A stretch of DNA of 64,000 bases from Aulostomus chinensis (lineage: Eukaryota; Chordata; Actinopteri; Syngnathiformes; Aulostomidae): assembly GCA_037954235.1 (NCBI GenBank), contig JBBMOA010000004.1, positions 657,501 to 721,500 of the forward strand, written 5' to 3'. The notes under the pieces are model-generated. The model was not told the DNA's origin. It saw only the letters and a program-made list of their open reading frames with translations, and searched no databases. The translations under genes were made by a program, and so were the position numbers. How positions within the stretch are numbered: position 1 is the first letter of the stretch; every line of letters starts with the position of its first letter. Below, one piece after another: positions 50,543 to 60,672 of the stretch.

Positions 50543-51056
50543 CTATTAAGATCAACAGAAAAGAATACAGAGCTCTGGAGATCATCTTCCCTTATCCTGG
50601 AGTCAGCATACGCAGATGCGTCGTCCCTGGCGTTGGGGCAAGAAGTCTAACTATCTCTCCAGTTTTATGTTTTACAAGGAGGTGCTTATGGGATCGCTTA
50701 AACACAAAAACCTGTCTTTTCCTGATTCACGACCTTGCTCTTATCTATGTCTGACTCCCACTACTTCATGCTACCGTAGAAATTCTGTGGACACTGTTCT
50801 GACCTGATTAGCTTGAGGAAGTGAGCTACACTCCTGCTCTTCCCTGTTGTGACCTTTCATCTGCGTCCACTCTTATACAGTCTGGTCTGTGCTTCACTGC
50901 CTTGTGTTTCATGTACTCTAGTTTGAGCAAATATATGTATAAATTTAACTACAGTTTAAGCAAATACATATGTAAGGATTAATCTACAGTTTTATCAAAT
51001 ATATATGTATGGATTAATCTACAGTTCAAGCAAATATATGTATAAATTTATCTACA
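50543..51056 (-). repeat. ERV 5' LTR, truncated at the R/U5 side
   Basis: Begins TGTAGATAAATTTATAC at 51056 and follows the 3' LTR to TTGATCTTAAT at about 50543, but lacks the last about 50 bp (poly(A) signal and U5). It contains four units of the AT-rich tandem repeat (about 50924-51056), one more than the 3' LTR. The gag-like reading begins within a few bases, so primer site and leader are missing. Confidence 0.8.
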
Positions 51057-52425
51057 GTATCATTGTCAGTTATGTGGTGTATAGATATCTTTCCCAGTAT
51101 ACTTAAAATAAAAATCCACTGCATTTTGATTGTGTGTAAAACACCCCAACAGGAGTTTCTTAAGAAAACAGAATTTATTCGCAATTTTACAGACACTTTC
51201 TAGTCATTTATTCCAGTTTTTTTTTATAGGGCTAAATGCATGAATAAGGGGAACTGTTACAGACATCTGTTGTTGTATACTGCTGATTAATAAATTAAAA
51301 CTCATGCTTCAGTTTATTGGTACCATTTTTAATCCACAAAACACTTTTCTTAATTTATTTGATACAGTTATTTATAGATGCATCATCTCTAAGTCCTACA
51401 GCAATGCCATTTTTAAAATTATTGCATCACCGCAAAAAGATAGTTGCCTATCCTAAAGAAACCTCCAGGTCCCCGGCATGATGTTACATCCGTTGCACAA
51501 CCAGCAAGGAACACACATTAATCTGGAAATAATTTGTAAACACAACATCATACATCCGGAGGTATGATACCTGCTCAACCATACAATCATTGTTGTAGAT
51601 TTCTTCATTAGATTTCATTGTTTGTTGATTGATTTGTTCTGTTGTTCCGACACGTTAATGACAATCATGAGTAAAATGTTTCATTTAACCATTCCTTCCT
51701 GATAGGCAATAGATTCACTGAAAATAGTAGCTAATATTACCATTATCAGGATTATTCCCCACATTTGATAAGCTTGATTACATTTGTACTGCACCCTGAT
51801 GTCCACTCCATGTGTTGCTTACAGATCCATCTGTGCTAGGGTATTAGGTGAGAAGCTTCTCAGCTTGATAGGGTGTGATAATTAAATTTGTGTTTGCAGC
51901 TGTCTTTTTGTAATCTGTATTGTTTTGCCATCACTGGGAGAAACTACTCAACACTTACATTTCATTCATCAATTTCAACAGTCCATTTGATTCCTCAAAA
52001 GCAAGTGCTTTCATAATTTCTGAGAAATCAGGTAAAACAGAGACATTTTTCAACCTGGGCCCCATTTTCTCATGTGTATTGCTGTCAATGTCCAACAAGG
52101 AGTAATATTTTTGGAAATGTTCTAATGTGTTGATCAAAAAACATTTATGAAGGAAAAGAGCATTAAAGTAAAGAGGTTCTTGCTTTTGCTACAGAAAAGC
52201 TTTTTTTTCTGAATAAAGACACTGCAAGAGTTGAGAGACCTCCTGTACACTTAAGTCATTTCATTTGTGAAAATCATTATATTACCCTGGAATCTGTTAT
52301 CAGGTAGCTTGGCAGGATAACTCAATTAGCCAGTTGTATGTATGAGAGTAGCTTTATTGTGAACTCGTCATAAAATACAGTACCCTTATGAATATTTAAC
52401 GTGTAATTTTATGAAATGGCAATAA
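51057..52425. other. No recognised feature
   Basis: AT-rich, non-coding. Two overlapping short frames at 51920-52137 on opposite strands carry no motif. No repeat ends were recognised. Confidence 0.45.
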
Positions 52426-52599
52426 ACATGGCTCACTGAAACCTGTGCTGTGTAAAGATGGGTATGTTAGTCTAAATGGATCCATTCCTCACAGTCACAT
52501 TAAAACCCATATTTCTTGAGGCTCTGGCCAAGGAAGTGGAGTTGCTGCCATTTTGAATGAAGTCTAGTACGAAATACCAAACCCAAAATAAGTTCAGTT

Positions 52600-53400
52600 C
52601 ATTGAAAGCCTGATTCTTAATTTGTCTCATCCAGCCTGGAAAACTCTACAGCCACTGTTCTTTGCTATTGTGTACTGCCCTCCTGGTCCTTACTCTGAAT
52701 TCTTAACTAAATTTCAGAGTTTATATCCAGTTTAGTTCTCAAAACAGATAGTCATTGTTGTTGGTGACTTTAATATTCATGTGGAAGTTGATAACGATGG
52801 CCTAAGTGCTGCATTAATCTCTCTTCCAGACTCAATCTGTTTCCATCAGTCTGTTCATGATCCCCCTCACTGTCACAACCACACCCTCGACCTTGTCCTG
52901 ACTCATGGAATTGAAGCTGAACATCTGATTGTATTTCCACAGAACTCGCTTTTTTCTGACCATCAATTAATCACTTTTAAATTTGTACTTAATGACAACA
53001 CTCCACTAAGGAAATCTGTAGTTTCCAGATGTCTGTCTGATCACACCATAGCTAGATTTAAGGAAGCGATTTCATTTGCTTTAAACTCAGTAATGTCCCA
53101 TTGTAAAGGTGGATGCTGTTGGCAACCTTAGGCCCTCCCAAATAGATCCTTTTATCAATAGTGCAACAGGCATTAACAACAAAAAACTCAAAAACGAGAG
53201 GATATAGCCCTCTTCCAAACTGTAAGTCACATGTAATCTGGCAAGATAGCCTTAAAACTTATAGGAAAGCCCGTTGTAGAACTAGAACAGCCTATTTCTC
53301 AGCATTAATAGTGGAAAGTAACAGTAACCCCAGGTTTCTCCTTAGTACTGAAGCAGTACAGAGAGCCACAGCTCTACTGAGCCAAGTAATCCGGTTTCCC
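52600..53400 (+). pseudogene. L2-type LINE 2, endonuclease
   Basis: IVVVGDFNIHVEVDND-type segment at about 52750-52800 (VGDFNIHVEVDN), HNHTLDLVLTHGIEAEHLIV, FPQNSLFSDHQLITFKFVLN (SDH signature) and later KTYRKARCRTRTAYFSALIV. These match LINE 1 (GDFNIHVDVDDD, LDLVLTYGIEADLI, LSDHSLITFEF). Stops and frame changes occur near 52735 and 53130. Confidence 0.8.
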
Positions 53401-53485
53401 TGACAAGCAATGACTTCATGAACTTTTTAATAACAAAATTCTATTTTTCAGAGAGAAAATTCTTCTCCTGCCATCAGCTGACAAC

Positions 53486-54700
53486 ATGTCATCTATAACC
53501 ACAGAAACTTTAGAGGCAGCTACGGGACCAGACTCACACCTGGATAGTTTTTCTCCCATTAACTTTCATGAACTAAGTACAATAATTTCCTCCTCTAAAC
53601 CATCCACCAGTCTCCTAGACCCCATCCCAACTAAGCTGATTAAAGAGCCTTTACCCCGAGTTAGTCCCTCTCTCTTAGATATGATCAATATGTCACTGTT
53701 ATCTGGTTATGTTCCACAGTCCTTTAAAGTAGGAGTAATTAAACCCCTTCTCAAAACAACTCTGGATCCAGAACTTTTGGACAACTATCTCAAATCTTCC
53801 TCTTCTATCCAAAATTTTGGCAATAGCGGTTTCTAAAGAGCTCTGTGACATTCTTCACAGCAACATCTTACTGGAGGATTTCCAGTCAGATTTCAGGGTT
53901 CATCAAAGTCAAGTCAAGTCAAGTCAGTTTTATTTGTATACTGCCAAATTACAACAAAACTTACTTCATGACACTTTACTAGTAGAACATGTCTAGTACC
54001 GAACTCCTTCAAAATCCTCCAGCAGCACCCAGGATCTGGGATGTGGGGAGCCCGAAGGCTCCAGAGAAGAAGTTGAGTAAACAAACAGCATTAGGCATAG
54101 TTACCAATGACCTCATACTGGCATCAGATTAGGGACTCATCTCTGTGTTGGTCTTAATTCGATTTTAGTGCAGCTTTGATTCCATTGAGATCCTAACCTT
54201 ATCCATATAGCAGAGACTGGAACATGTCATTGTTCAGTGTCAAACAAAACTGATTGGGGTCATGTTTACTCAGTTCATCTCAGTTTGTATTTGGTAATGA
54301 TAATTCCTCTGAGACCACTACAGTCAGTTGTGGTGTTCCACAAGGGTCTGTGCTTGGACCAGACCTCTTCACACTGTATCTGTTTCCATGAGGTGACATT
54401 ATAAGGGAACAATCAATTTTCATTGTTATGAAGCTGTACTTATCAATGCATCCAATGCAAAGTTCCCTTTTATTAAACTCTGATACAACTGAAGCTGTTG
54501 TGCTGGGCCCAAAACACCTAAGGAACACTTTATCTAATGAGATAGGTAACCTGGGTGGCATCACCCTGGGCCCCAGCACTACCATAAGGAACCGAGGAGT
54601 TATCTTTGATCAGGATCTGTCCTTTAATTTCAACATGAAAGAAATCTCCAGATCTGCCTTTTTTCATCTATGTAACATCGCTAAGATTAGCTTTCCCACT
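53486..54700 (+). pseudogene. L2-type LINE 2, reverse transcriptase
   Basis: Frame 53486-53836 has SHLDSFSPINFHELSTIISS, TSLLDPIPTKLIKEPLPRV and SGYVPQSFKVGVIKPLLKTT. The catalytic region is lost or garbled around 53840-54420, where only CGVPQGSVLGPDLF-like bases (54332-54370) remain in a broken frame. Frame 54428-54850 has LLNSDTTEAVVLGPKHLR, GVIFDQDLSFNFNMKE and AFFHLCNIAKI. The sequence ends near 54700. Confidence 0.8.
53893..54110 (-). repeat. LINE-tail or SINE-like insert with (GACTT)n
   Basis: Begins with four AAGTC units (53906-53928), then AGTTTTATTTGTATACTGCC and GGGATGTGGGGAGCCCGAAG. The repeat-plus-TTTTATTTGTAT beginning is the reverse of the 3' end of fish L2-type elements. It interrupts the RT of LINE 2. 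Confidence 0.6.
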
Positions 54701-55002
54701 TCCCAGACCCCTGGTGCTGCTGGAGGGAGCTACAGACCTGGGGTCTCATGTATCAATACTTGCGTGAATCTCATACTAAAAAACTGCGGTTGGAAGAATG
54801 ACAAAAGTTGCGTACGCACAAAAAAAATCCGGATGTATCAATATGTGTGAGCACCGGAATCCATGCACGTTTCCTTGATACGTCCCAATCAGCGTGGAAT
54901 TGAGTGCAGATGTTGGAGCGACCGGACCCTCCCTCATTACGCCCACCTATAAATACACAAATTCATTTAAATAGGGTCTCCGCTGTCCGCGCTTGCAAAA
55001 TA

Positions 55003-56052
55003 ATGTCAAAGAAAAAGTGGTTCACGGCGTGCGAGCTGGAGGTGCTGGTAGGGGAGGTGGAGGCGCGACAGCAGATTCTGTTTGGCAGCCTGTCCAGGGG
55101 TGTCAGTATAAACAATAAACGTTGTGAATGGGATAAGAAGTGAGAGGGTGAACGCGGTGGGTTCAGAGCAAAAAACGTGGCGGGACCTGTTATTGGCTAA
55201 AGTTCCCTTCTCATCACCAGTGTTGTTTATCATCATGTTCATACATCTTAACCTCTTCTAATGATGGGAAGAACGAGTTGCTACGCGTGTTTGAGGTTTT
55301 ATGACGTGTGGCATCCCACGGGGGCAGGTGATAGAGGGCTGCTACGTCCCAAACAAAATGGCTGCCACAAACACTACATGCCCCAGAAGACCTCACTCCT
55401 CTGACAGGTGCAGGTGTTTAGGACACCTGATTAGGGCAGAGAGGGGAACACAAAAGGGAGAGCCAGGAGGCCGGTGGGCTAGAGGAGCAGGGCAAACATG
55501 AAGACAACAAGAACACTAGATGGACAGCAACCTAAGGAAAAAGGGAACCAACGGACAATTTTTGTTGATTAGATCGGGAGTTTTTGTTTTGACCTTATGT
55601 ATGGACTACTGGGACAATAAATAAACCGTCGACATTTTGATTTTTGTGAGTTTGGCTTGTTTTTCAGGGTTTTTTTGTGCACTGCCCCAGTCTCACCTGC
55701 CAGATTCCCTCTCATGACCTCACAGACGGTAGAAAAGTGTTGGCTCTGTCCTTTACTGAACGATTAAAGTGATGCAAAGCACAGTTTTCCTCACTAAACC
55801 TGCTCGAGCATCACCATGTCATCAGCTTGCATGCTCTGAAAGTTTTCCTTTCTATTTCTAATGCATGTCTGCAATTCTAACTTCCTAAACAATGCAAGCT
55901 AAAGGTCCGGACCAGCGGCATTCGGGCCAGCCCGTCCTCACACAGGTGGTCCTGTAGTCGCAGGAGGACATTATTAGGGGAATAATGGGGATCAATGAGC
56001 AGCTCAACCGGCTGAAATATGTTCTGGAACATTTCGTGGACAAAATAAATTA
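55003..56052 (+). pseudogene. Harbinger MYB/SANT-like protein, copy 2
   Basis: From ATG 55003 the frame reads MSKKKWFTACELEVLVGEVE, ARQQILFGSLSRGVSINNKR and stops at 55143. Here codon 2 is TCA, so the start is intact, in contrast to copy 1. After an interruption (about 55185-55850) the end of the gene is found at about 55960-56052: EDIIRGIMGINEQLNRLKYV, HFVDKIN and TAA, a likely coiled coil. The family partner role is as for copy 1. Confidence 0.75.
55185..55855. other. Insert in the MYB-like gene of Harbinger copy 2
   Basis: Sequence without match in copy 1 separates MYB start and end. It includes AATAAATAAACC at 55615 and a GC-richer left half. No ends or genes recognised. Confidence 0.4.
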
Positions 56053-56125
56053 ATCTGGCTTCATGAATTGTGTAGTATCTTCTTACCCATTCACACTGTG
56101 GAAATGAAATTCTTTTCCTTTCCCC

Positions 56126-57123
56126 CTAATGTGTCTGTTCCAAACTTCTCAGTTCTGCGACATAAATCTTGTACTGTTTTAGTCTCTCTCTTTTGAGGTG
56201 GCTTGTTATTGCTATCAACCTGCCCCTTATAACTGCTTTTAGAGCATCCCATAACATGGCTGGGTCAGTTTCCCCATTATCATTTTCTTCCATATACATA
56301 TGTCCGTATATCCGCCCTAATTTGCTCAACTACTGTCTTATTATTTAAAATACCCACGTATAACCTCCATATTGTATCTGTATGCCTACAATTCAAGTGA
56401 ATCTTCAGGTAAATTGCATCATGATCAGACACGTCTGCCACTCCTATTCTACATTCCTGAATTTTATCCCTGTGTACTTTCTGTACAAAGAAGTAGTCAA
56501 TCCTGGAATAAATGGAATGTGTTTTTGAATAATGGCTGAAGGCTGAAGTCCCTCTGCAATGGGTGTAGGTCCTTCCACACATCAAAAAAGCCCATTTCCT
56601 CCCATGAATTCTTGACCAAATTTGTAATTGATATTTTATTTCTCTTGAAGCTCGTTGTATCCAAATCAGGATCCATCAATATATTGAGGTCACCCCCACA
56701 AATACATATGCCCTCAGCCTCCACTACTATGATATCAAGCAGACACTTAAAAAATTTCTTACTACTCTCAGGTGGGGCATATATGTTTACCAATGTTATC
56801 ATTGTTTGACCAGTTTTTCCTCTTACTATAATATATGTTCCTTCTTTATCTGCAATTTCTTTTTGGCATTCAAATTTAATTACATTAGACATCAGAATTG
56901 CAACTCCTCTTTTCCGAGCGTTTACGTGTGAGCTGTAGAAGGTATTTTTGAATCAGAATCTCTTCAGTTTCTCATGTTCTACTTTCGATAAATGAGTTTC
57001 TTGTAGAAAGTTAATCTGTGTCTTTTCTTTTTTAAATTTAGCCATTACTTTAGCTCTTTTGACAGGGTTCCCTAAGCCGTTGACATTCAAGGAAAGGAAT
57101 TTAATCTCTTGTTTGGTATCCAT
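56126..57123 (-). pseudogene. L1 ORF2, endonuclease domain
   Basis: From ATG 57123: KFLSLNVNGLGNPVKRAKVM (catalytic Asn), INFLQETHLSKVEHEKL (Glu), a TGA at about 56950, then ILMSNVIKFECQKEIADKEG, ICICGGDLNILMDPDLDTTS (Asp, Asn), SIYSRIDYFFVQKVHRD and GVADVSDHDAIYLKI (SDH). Downstream TIWRLYVGILNN and MLWDALKAVIRGRLIAITSH are the linker before RT. Frameshifts near 56540 and 56300. The catalytic residues are present but the copy is dead and lacks RT. Confidence 0.85.
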
Positions 57124-57686
57124 AAACCACTATAGTTAAGTTAACTTTGTGATGAATCCCGTACAGGCTTGAACATTTGAGGACAAGAGAACATTCCTAA
57201 ACAACAAAGAACCAAAATGAACCAAAACGAGAATAAGTAGTAAGAAACACAACAGATATACTTTTTAGGACTTCCAAATACCAGGTCCAAACCATGACTT
57301 TGATAGAGCCAGGGGAGTCTGGCTCTGAGGGAAAGCCTTTGTCAAGGGCTCTCGCTGACTCTGATGAGAAGCAGCTCTCCACGTGTTTTTACCCCCCCTC
57401 CCCACCAACCCACCCTCACATATTTATCCTATACGTTACAACTAGGATTGTTTAAACATTCACAGGTGCATAACCAGCAGCTCCAAATGAAATAATGATA
57501 ACAATAACAGAAGAAAAAATCCCTCCACTACTCAAATCAAGTCACCACAGCTGATTGAAGGCTCCATCCCCTCTCACTCACTGCCCCTCAGTCAGCATTC
57601 ACTGTGTCTTTCTGCAACGCCTCCACATCTCGGATGAGCCCCTGAGACATCATACCATCCCTGCGGGGGCAGCTTGAGGCTGCAAC

Positions 57687-57903
57687 CTACCATCCGATAC
57701 GATCCAGTTCTTTCTCCAGCTGTTGGTCCTCAGAGACCGGTGCCTTGATCCCCAAGGACAGCAAGCCCTCCGCTGCCTCCCACACAGAGTTGAAGGTCTT
57801 GGCTCTGTCCGTCAGGTGGACTCTAAGCTTGGCTGGATACGGAGTTTGGAACCGGATATTCTTCTCCCGGAGTTGCTTCTTGATTTCAGCGTATTCGCAG
57901 CAC
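57687..57903 (-). pseudogene. L1 ORF1 protein, C-terminal domain
   Basis: Read minus from about 57903: AEIKKQLREKNIRFQTPYPA, then KLRVHLTDRAKTFNSVWEAA and a TAG at 57687-57689. The KNIRFQ...YPAKLRV pattern is that of the C-terminal nucleic-acid-binding domain of vertebrate L1 ORF1 proteins, which coat LINE RNA. A TGA lies just upstream in the same frame, so the N-terminal part is shifted or lost. Confidence 0.65.
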
Positions 57904-57930
57904 CAGCAGCTTTTGAATCATTCAGGGCAG

Positions 57931-58134
57931 TTGCCAGTTAGCTAGATTGAATTACACATCATAAACATCAAGAGCATCGCCATTTGCCAGAGGAGCACAT
58001 ACTGGTACCAGTTAATCCTGGTCCTCTAAGCATCCCTACTCACTGGTCACCTCTATGTACACCTGTTGCTTGTAAATGCAAATGTCTAATCAGCTAGTCA
58101 CATGGCTGCAACTCAGTGCTGGAGCCTATTCCAG
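57931..58134. other. Spacer without recognised feature
   Basis: Short non-coding stretch between the L1 remnant and the SINE. Confidence 0.4.
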
Positions 58135-58470
58135 CGCTGGAGCCTGTCCCAGCAGCTTTCGGGCGAGAGGTGAGGTACACCCTGGACAGGTTGTCAATCC
58201 ATCGCAGGGCCAACTCGTATAGACAGACAACCATTCACACTCATAGTCATACCTCCAGTCAATTTAGAGTATCCAGTTAGCCTTGTCCCCAATTGCATGT
58301 CTTTGGATGGTGGGAGGAAGCCAGAGTACCCAGAGAGAACCCACGCAGGCACAGGGAGAACATGCAAACGCCACACAGAAAGATCCCGTGCCTGATCCAG
58401 GACTCTAACCCAGAACCTTCTTGCTGTGAGGCGACAGTGCTAACAACTACTACCACCACCATGCCACCAT
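58135..58470 (-). repeat. SINE-like repeat, nearly complete, minus strand
   Basis: Read minus from 58470: GGTGGCATGGTGGTGGTAGT, TTGTTAGCACTGTCGCCTCA, then AGCAAGAAGGTTCTGG, GTTTGCATGTTCTCCCTG, and the 3' part CGCCCGAAAGCTGCTGGGA. It lacks the Rex3-like tail. The same family occurs at 42635, 44407 and 59233. Confidence 0.75.
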
Positions 58471-59160
58471 GGATTCAAAGCCTCAAATGAATTTTTCTTC
58501 TGCACTCAGGCAACATGAAGAACATAGCCGTAAACAAAAAGCCTCACAGTTATTGTAGCCTTATACAAAGAAAAAATTTGATTCTAGTTCAAATGCAGTT
58601 CTTGATATGTTAGACTATGGCTGTGTTTAACATCAATAGACATTTTACGACCAGGCATGCAAAATACACTACAAACTTGTTATCCCTGGAAAACTAAGAA
58701 AAAGCTTTGAAATTATCTTTGGAATTTATAGCTGTGCAGAATATTTTTCAAGGCAGTTGACCATCAAAGATGCTGCAAGGAAGGACAGCTACATCACACA
58801 AGCTCACATAACAGAACAAAGATTGTATGGTGGAGGAAGCTAGCATACTGTGATGTGTGGAAGTAGTTGATGAAGAGCTGTCTGCAAGGACGGGATTTCA
58901 CATTTCGTCACCTTCCTAAAATAATTGCCAAAGTCATTTTTAGATTTTTTTTTTGCCTAAAACAACTCCTTATGATGTTTTGTCTCCAGTTTTTTGTGTT
59001 TTCTGAAAAAGTTGAAAAATGACTTAAGCGATTATTTTAAGAAGGCAGCAATATTTAAGAAGGCAGCAATATTTCTCTAACACGTTGGATGAGAGCTCTG
59101 ATTTTATTAAGAGCTTTCATTGTTACGTGACCTTGAGTGCTCTGAAAGTGGCCATGAATA
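58471..59160. other. No recognised feature
   Basis: Non-coding; a duplicated AAGGCAGCAATATTT (59042 and 59060) is the only repeat noted. Confidence 0.45.
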
Positions 59161-59165
59161 AAATT

Positions 59166-59205
59166 TATAATAATAATAATAATTATTATTATTATTATGT
59201 ATTTA
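59166..59205. repeat. Palindromic (AAT)n/(ATT)n microsatellite
   Basis: Five or six AAT units are followed directly by about six ATT units, which makes a perfect hairpin-capable palindrome. Confidence 0.85.
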
Positions 59206-59232
59206 TTTATTTCATACAGTGTGTTTCGTCAG

Positions 59233-59475
59233 CCATCAATCCATCCATCCATTTTCTTCCACTTATCCTGGTAAGGGTCACAGGGGGACTGGAGCTTATT
59301 CCAGCGGCTTTCGGGGAGAGTACACCCAGGACAGGTCGCCAGTCCATCGCAGGGCCAACACATATAGACAAATAACCATTCACACTCACAGTCATACCTA
59401 CGGCGAATTTAAAGTATTCAATTAGCCCAGTCCCCAGTTGCATGTCTTTGCACCGCCACCATGCCACCCTCATCA
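59233..59475 (-). repeat. SINE-like repeat with complete 3' tail, minus strand
   Basis: Left side CCATCAATCCATCCATCCAT and TTTTCTTCCACTTATCC is the reverse of the GGATAAG...GGATGGATGG tail shared with Rex3. The body matches the copy at 58135. The head after GCATGTCTTTG is deleted, leaving CACCGCCACCATGCC. Confidence 0.8.
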
Positions 59476-60672
59476 GCCATCCATGGGAAAAAAAAAACAA
59501 CAACATTCTGCCCACCCCAAACTGTCAGGCAGCAGACTAATCCACTAGAGTTTTTAATTGTGATTGTTATTTTATTGAACTCAGGTGACACACAAATTCT
59601 GCCTATTAGTTCAATTTGCAATCATAACTTCTTTAAATTTAAAATTATCAGTTAATCAAAACATAGCTTAATTTTAAGTTCTGCTGATGTAAAATACAAA
59701 TTGATGACGTGTATACAGCCAACAGTTTCCCTCTCCTGCTCAAGCAGATCAGTCCAGCGCGAGCGAGTGAGCGAGCGTGTTCAAGGTTCATCAAAGCCTT
59801 GTGGTGAATGATAAGTAATTTTATGCTTAAATACACATATTTTCATTCACTCAAGATTTTGTAGGTGATAGCCGACTGAGACAAGATGAAATATTCTATT
59901 TCTCCGGATGGCGGGCGAGGCGTTCCGATTAGCTCGCCCTTGCCTTTGTGTGCACTGCAGTCCGGTTGTAACGAACATGGAGTTGCAATTTCCTCGATGC
60001 AGAAATCATGTGACTGTTGTTATGGAGGTGCTAACACTAACGTTACTGTGATACAGACCATTGTAATTGGCTTAAAATGTTTAAAAGATCACCAATGTTC
60101 TTAGCCACGAGGCTAAAGCGAATCGTTGATTGAGCTAGCCGTTATGCTAACGCAGGCATCTGTAGTGTATGAGTTTTAATATTGAATCTAGCCAAGCTAA
60201 ATTGCTATCACTACAGTTAATGCTGTTTGTTAGTGAGGCAGTGATGGCACAGTAGGGCTGTTGATCTTCCCTCCAAATCAGATTCCTGTCAGACACTGCG
60301 TACCGCCACTGAATCTTTTAGTTGTAAACAGTATACCACAATGCAATGCGGTCGTGTTTTGTGAGAGGAGAAGAAGAACTAAACGACCACATGAGCCGGA
60401 GGAGCGCGAGACCCCAGGTTTGGTTTGTAAAAGTAAGTAACGTTAAAACAACATCTACGTCCGTGGCGTTGTTATATATACACACCTTTTAACAAATAAG
60501 CATTATCGAAATGTGATATTTCTTTGTAGAGGGAAGCCTGTTTATTGTTCATAACTGTTAGCTGACGGTACCGCGAGTTACCGCCTTCCGCTTGTCGTTG
60601 TACGTTAACAGCGCTGCCGTCTTAGTAACGTTAGGGGGTGAAGTTCAACTGCGGTCTGAGCCATGATGAAAG
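59476..60672. other. Region upstream of the host-like exons
   Basis: No protein recognised. The GC content rises at 59750-59960 and 60360-60420, and an AAAAGTAAGTAA donor-like site lies at 60430. It could hold a promoter and 5' untranslated exon for the exons at 60.7-61.8 kb, but this is only inferred. Confidence 0.3.

Larger units (their letters stand above)
45687..51056 (-). mobile_element. Defective endogenous retrovirus (minus strand)
   Basis: Minus-strand order: 5' LTR (50543-51056), gag-like frames (50539-48785), pol remnants (48785-46650), env transmembrane end (46611-46321), purine-rich tract AGGGGGAAA, 3' LTR (46292-45687). Large deletions removed the primer site and leader, the RT catalytic core, integrase and the env surface part. 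LTR sequences agree closely through the shared part. No target duplication was found at the outer ends. Confidence 0.85.
52430..54752 (+). mobile_element. L2-type LINE 2 (decayed)
   Basis: A plus-strand LINE related to LINE 1 in this window. Endonuclease motifs span 52600-53110 and RT motifs span 53486-54690. It ends abruptly at the Harbinger copy 2 tip (54753) without its 3' tail. A short LINE-tail-like insert is at 53893-54110. It is more degraded than LINE 1. Confidence 0.8.
54753..56118 (-). mobile_element. Harbinger/PIF-type transposon, copy 2 (truncated)
   Basis: The tip GGGTCTCATGTATCAATACT (54755) and following sequence equal the right end of copy 1 read backwards. It continues through the empty site for the 3.3 kb element (ATCCGGATGTATCAATATG, about 54828-54846), the MYB-like start, and after an insert the MYB-like C-terminus and the transposase 3' end (GTGGAAATGAAATTC, about 56097-56112). 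The transposase itself and other end are missing, replaced by L1 sequence. Confidence 0.85.
56119..57930 (-). mobile_element. L1-type LINE (minus strand), 3' part missing
   Basis: Minus-strand order: end of ORF1, about 560 bp spacer, ORF2 endonuclease from 57123. It stops at 56119 where Harbinger copy 2 begins, before any RT motif. Two separate ORFs and the EN sequence type identify the L1 clade, distinct from the L2, Rex3 and I-type LINEs elsewhere in the window. Confidence 0.8.

Noticed and set aside
50537..50543. A primer-binding site for the ERV at the 5' LTR edge
   Set aside because: The gag-like ATG follows within a few bases and no tRNA match is convincing; the 5' LTR seems truncated, so the site is lost.
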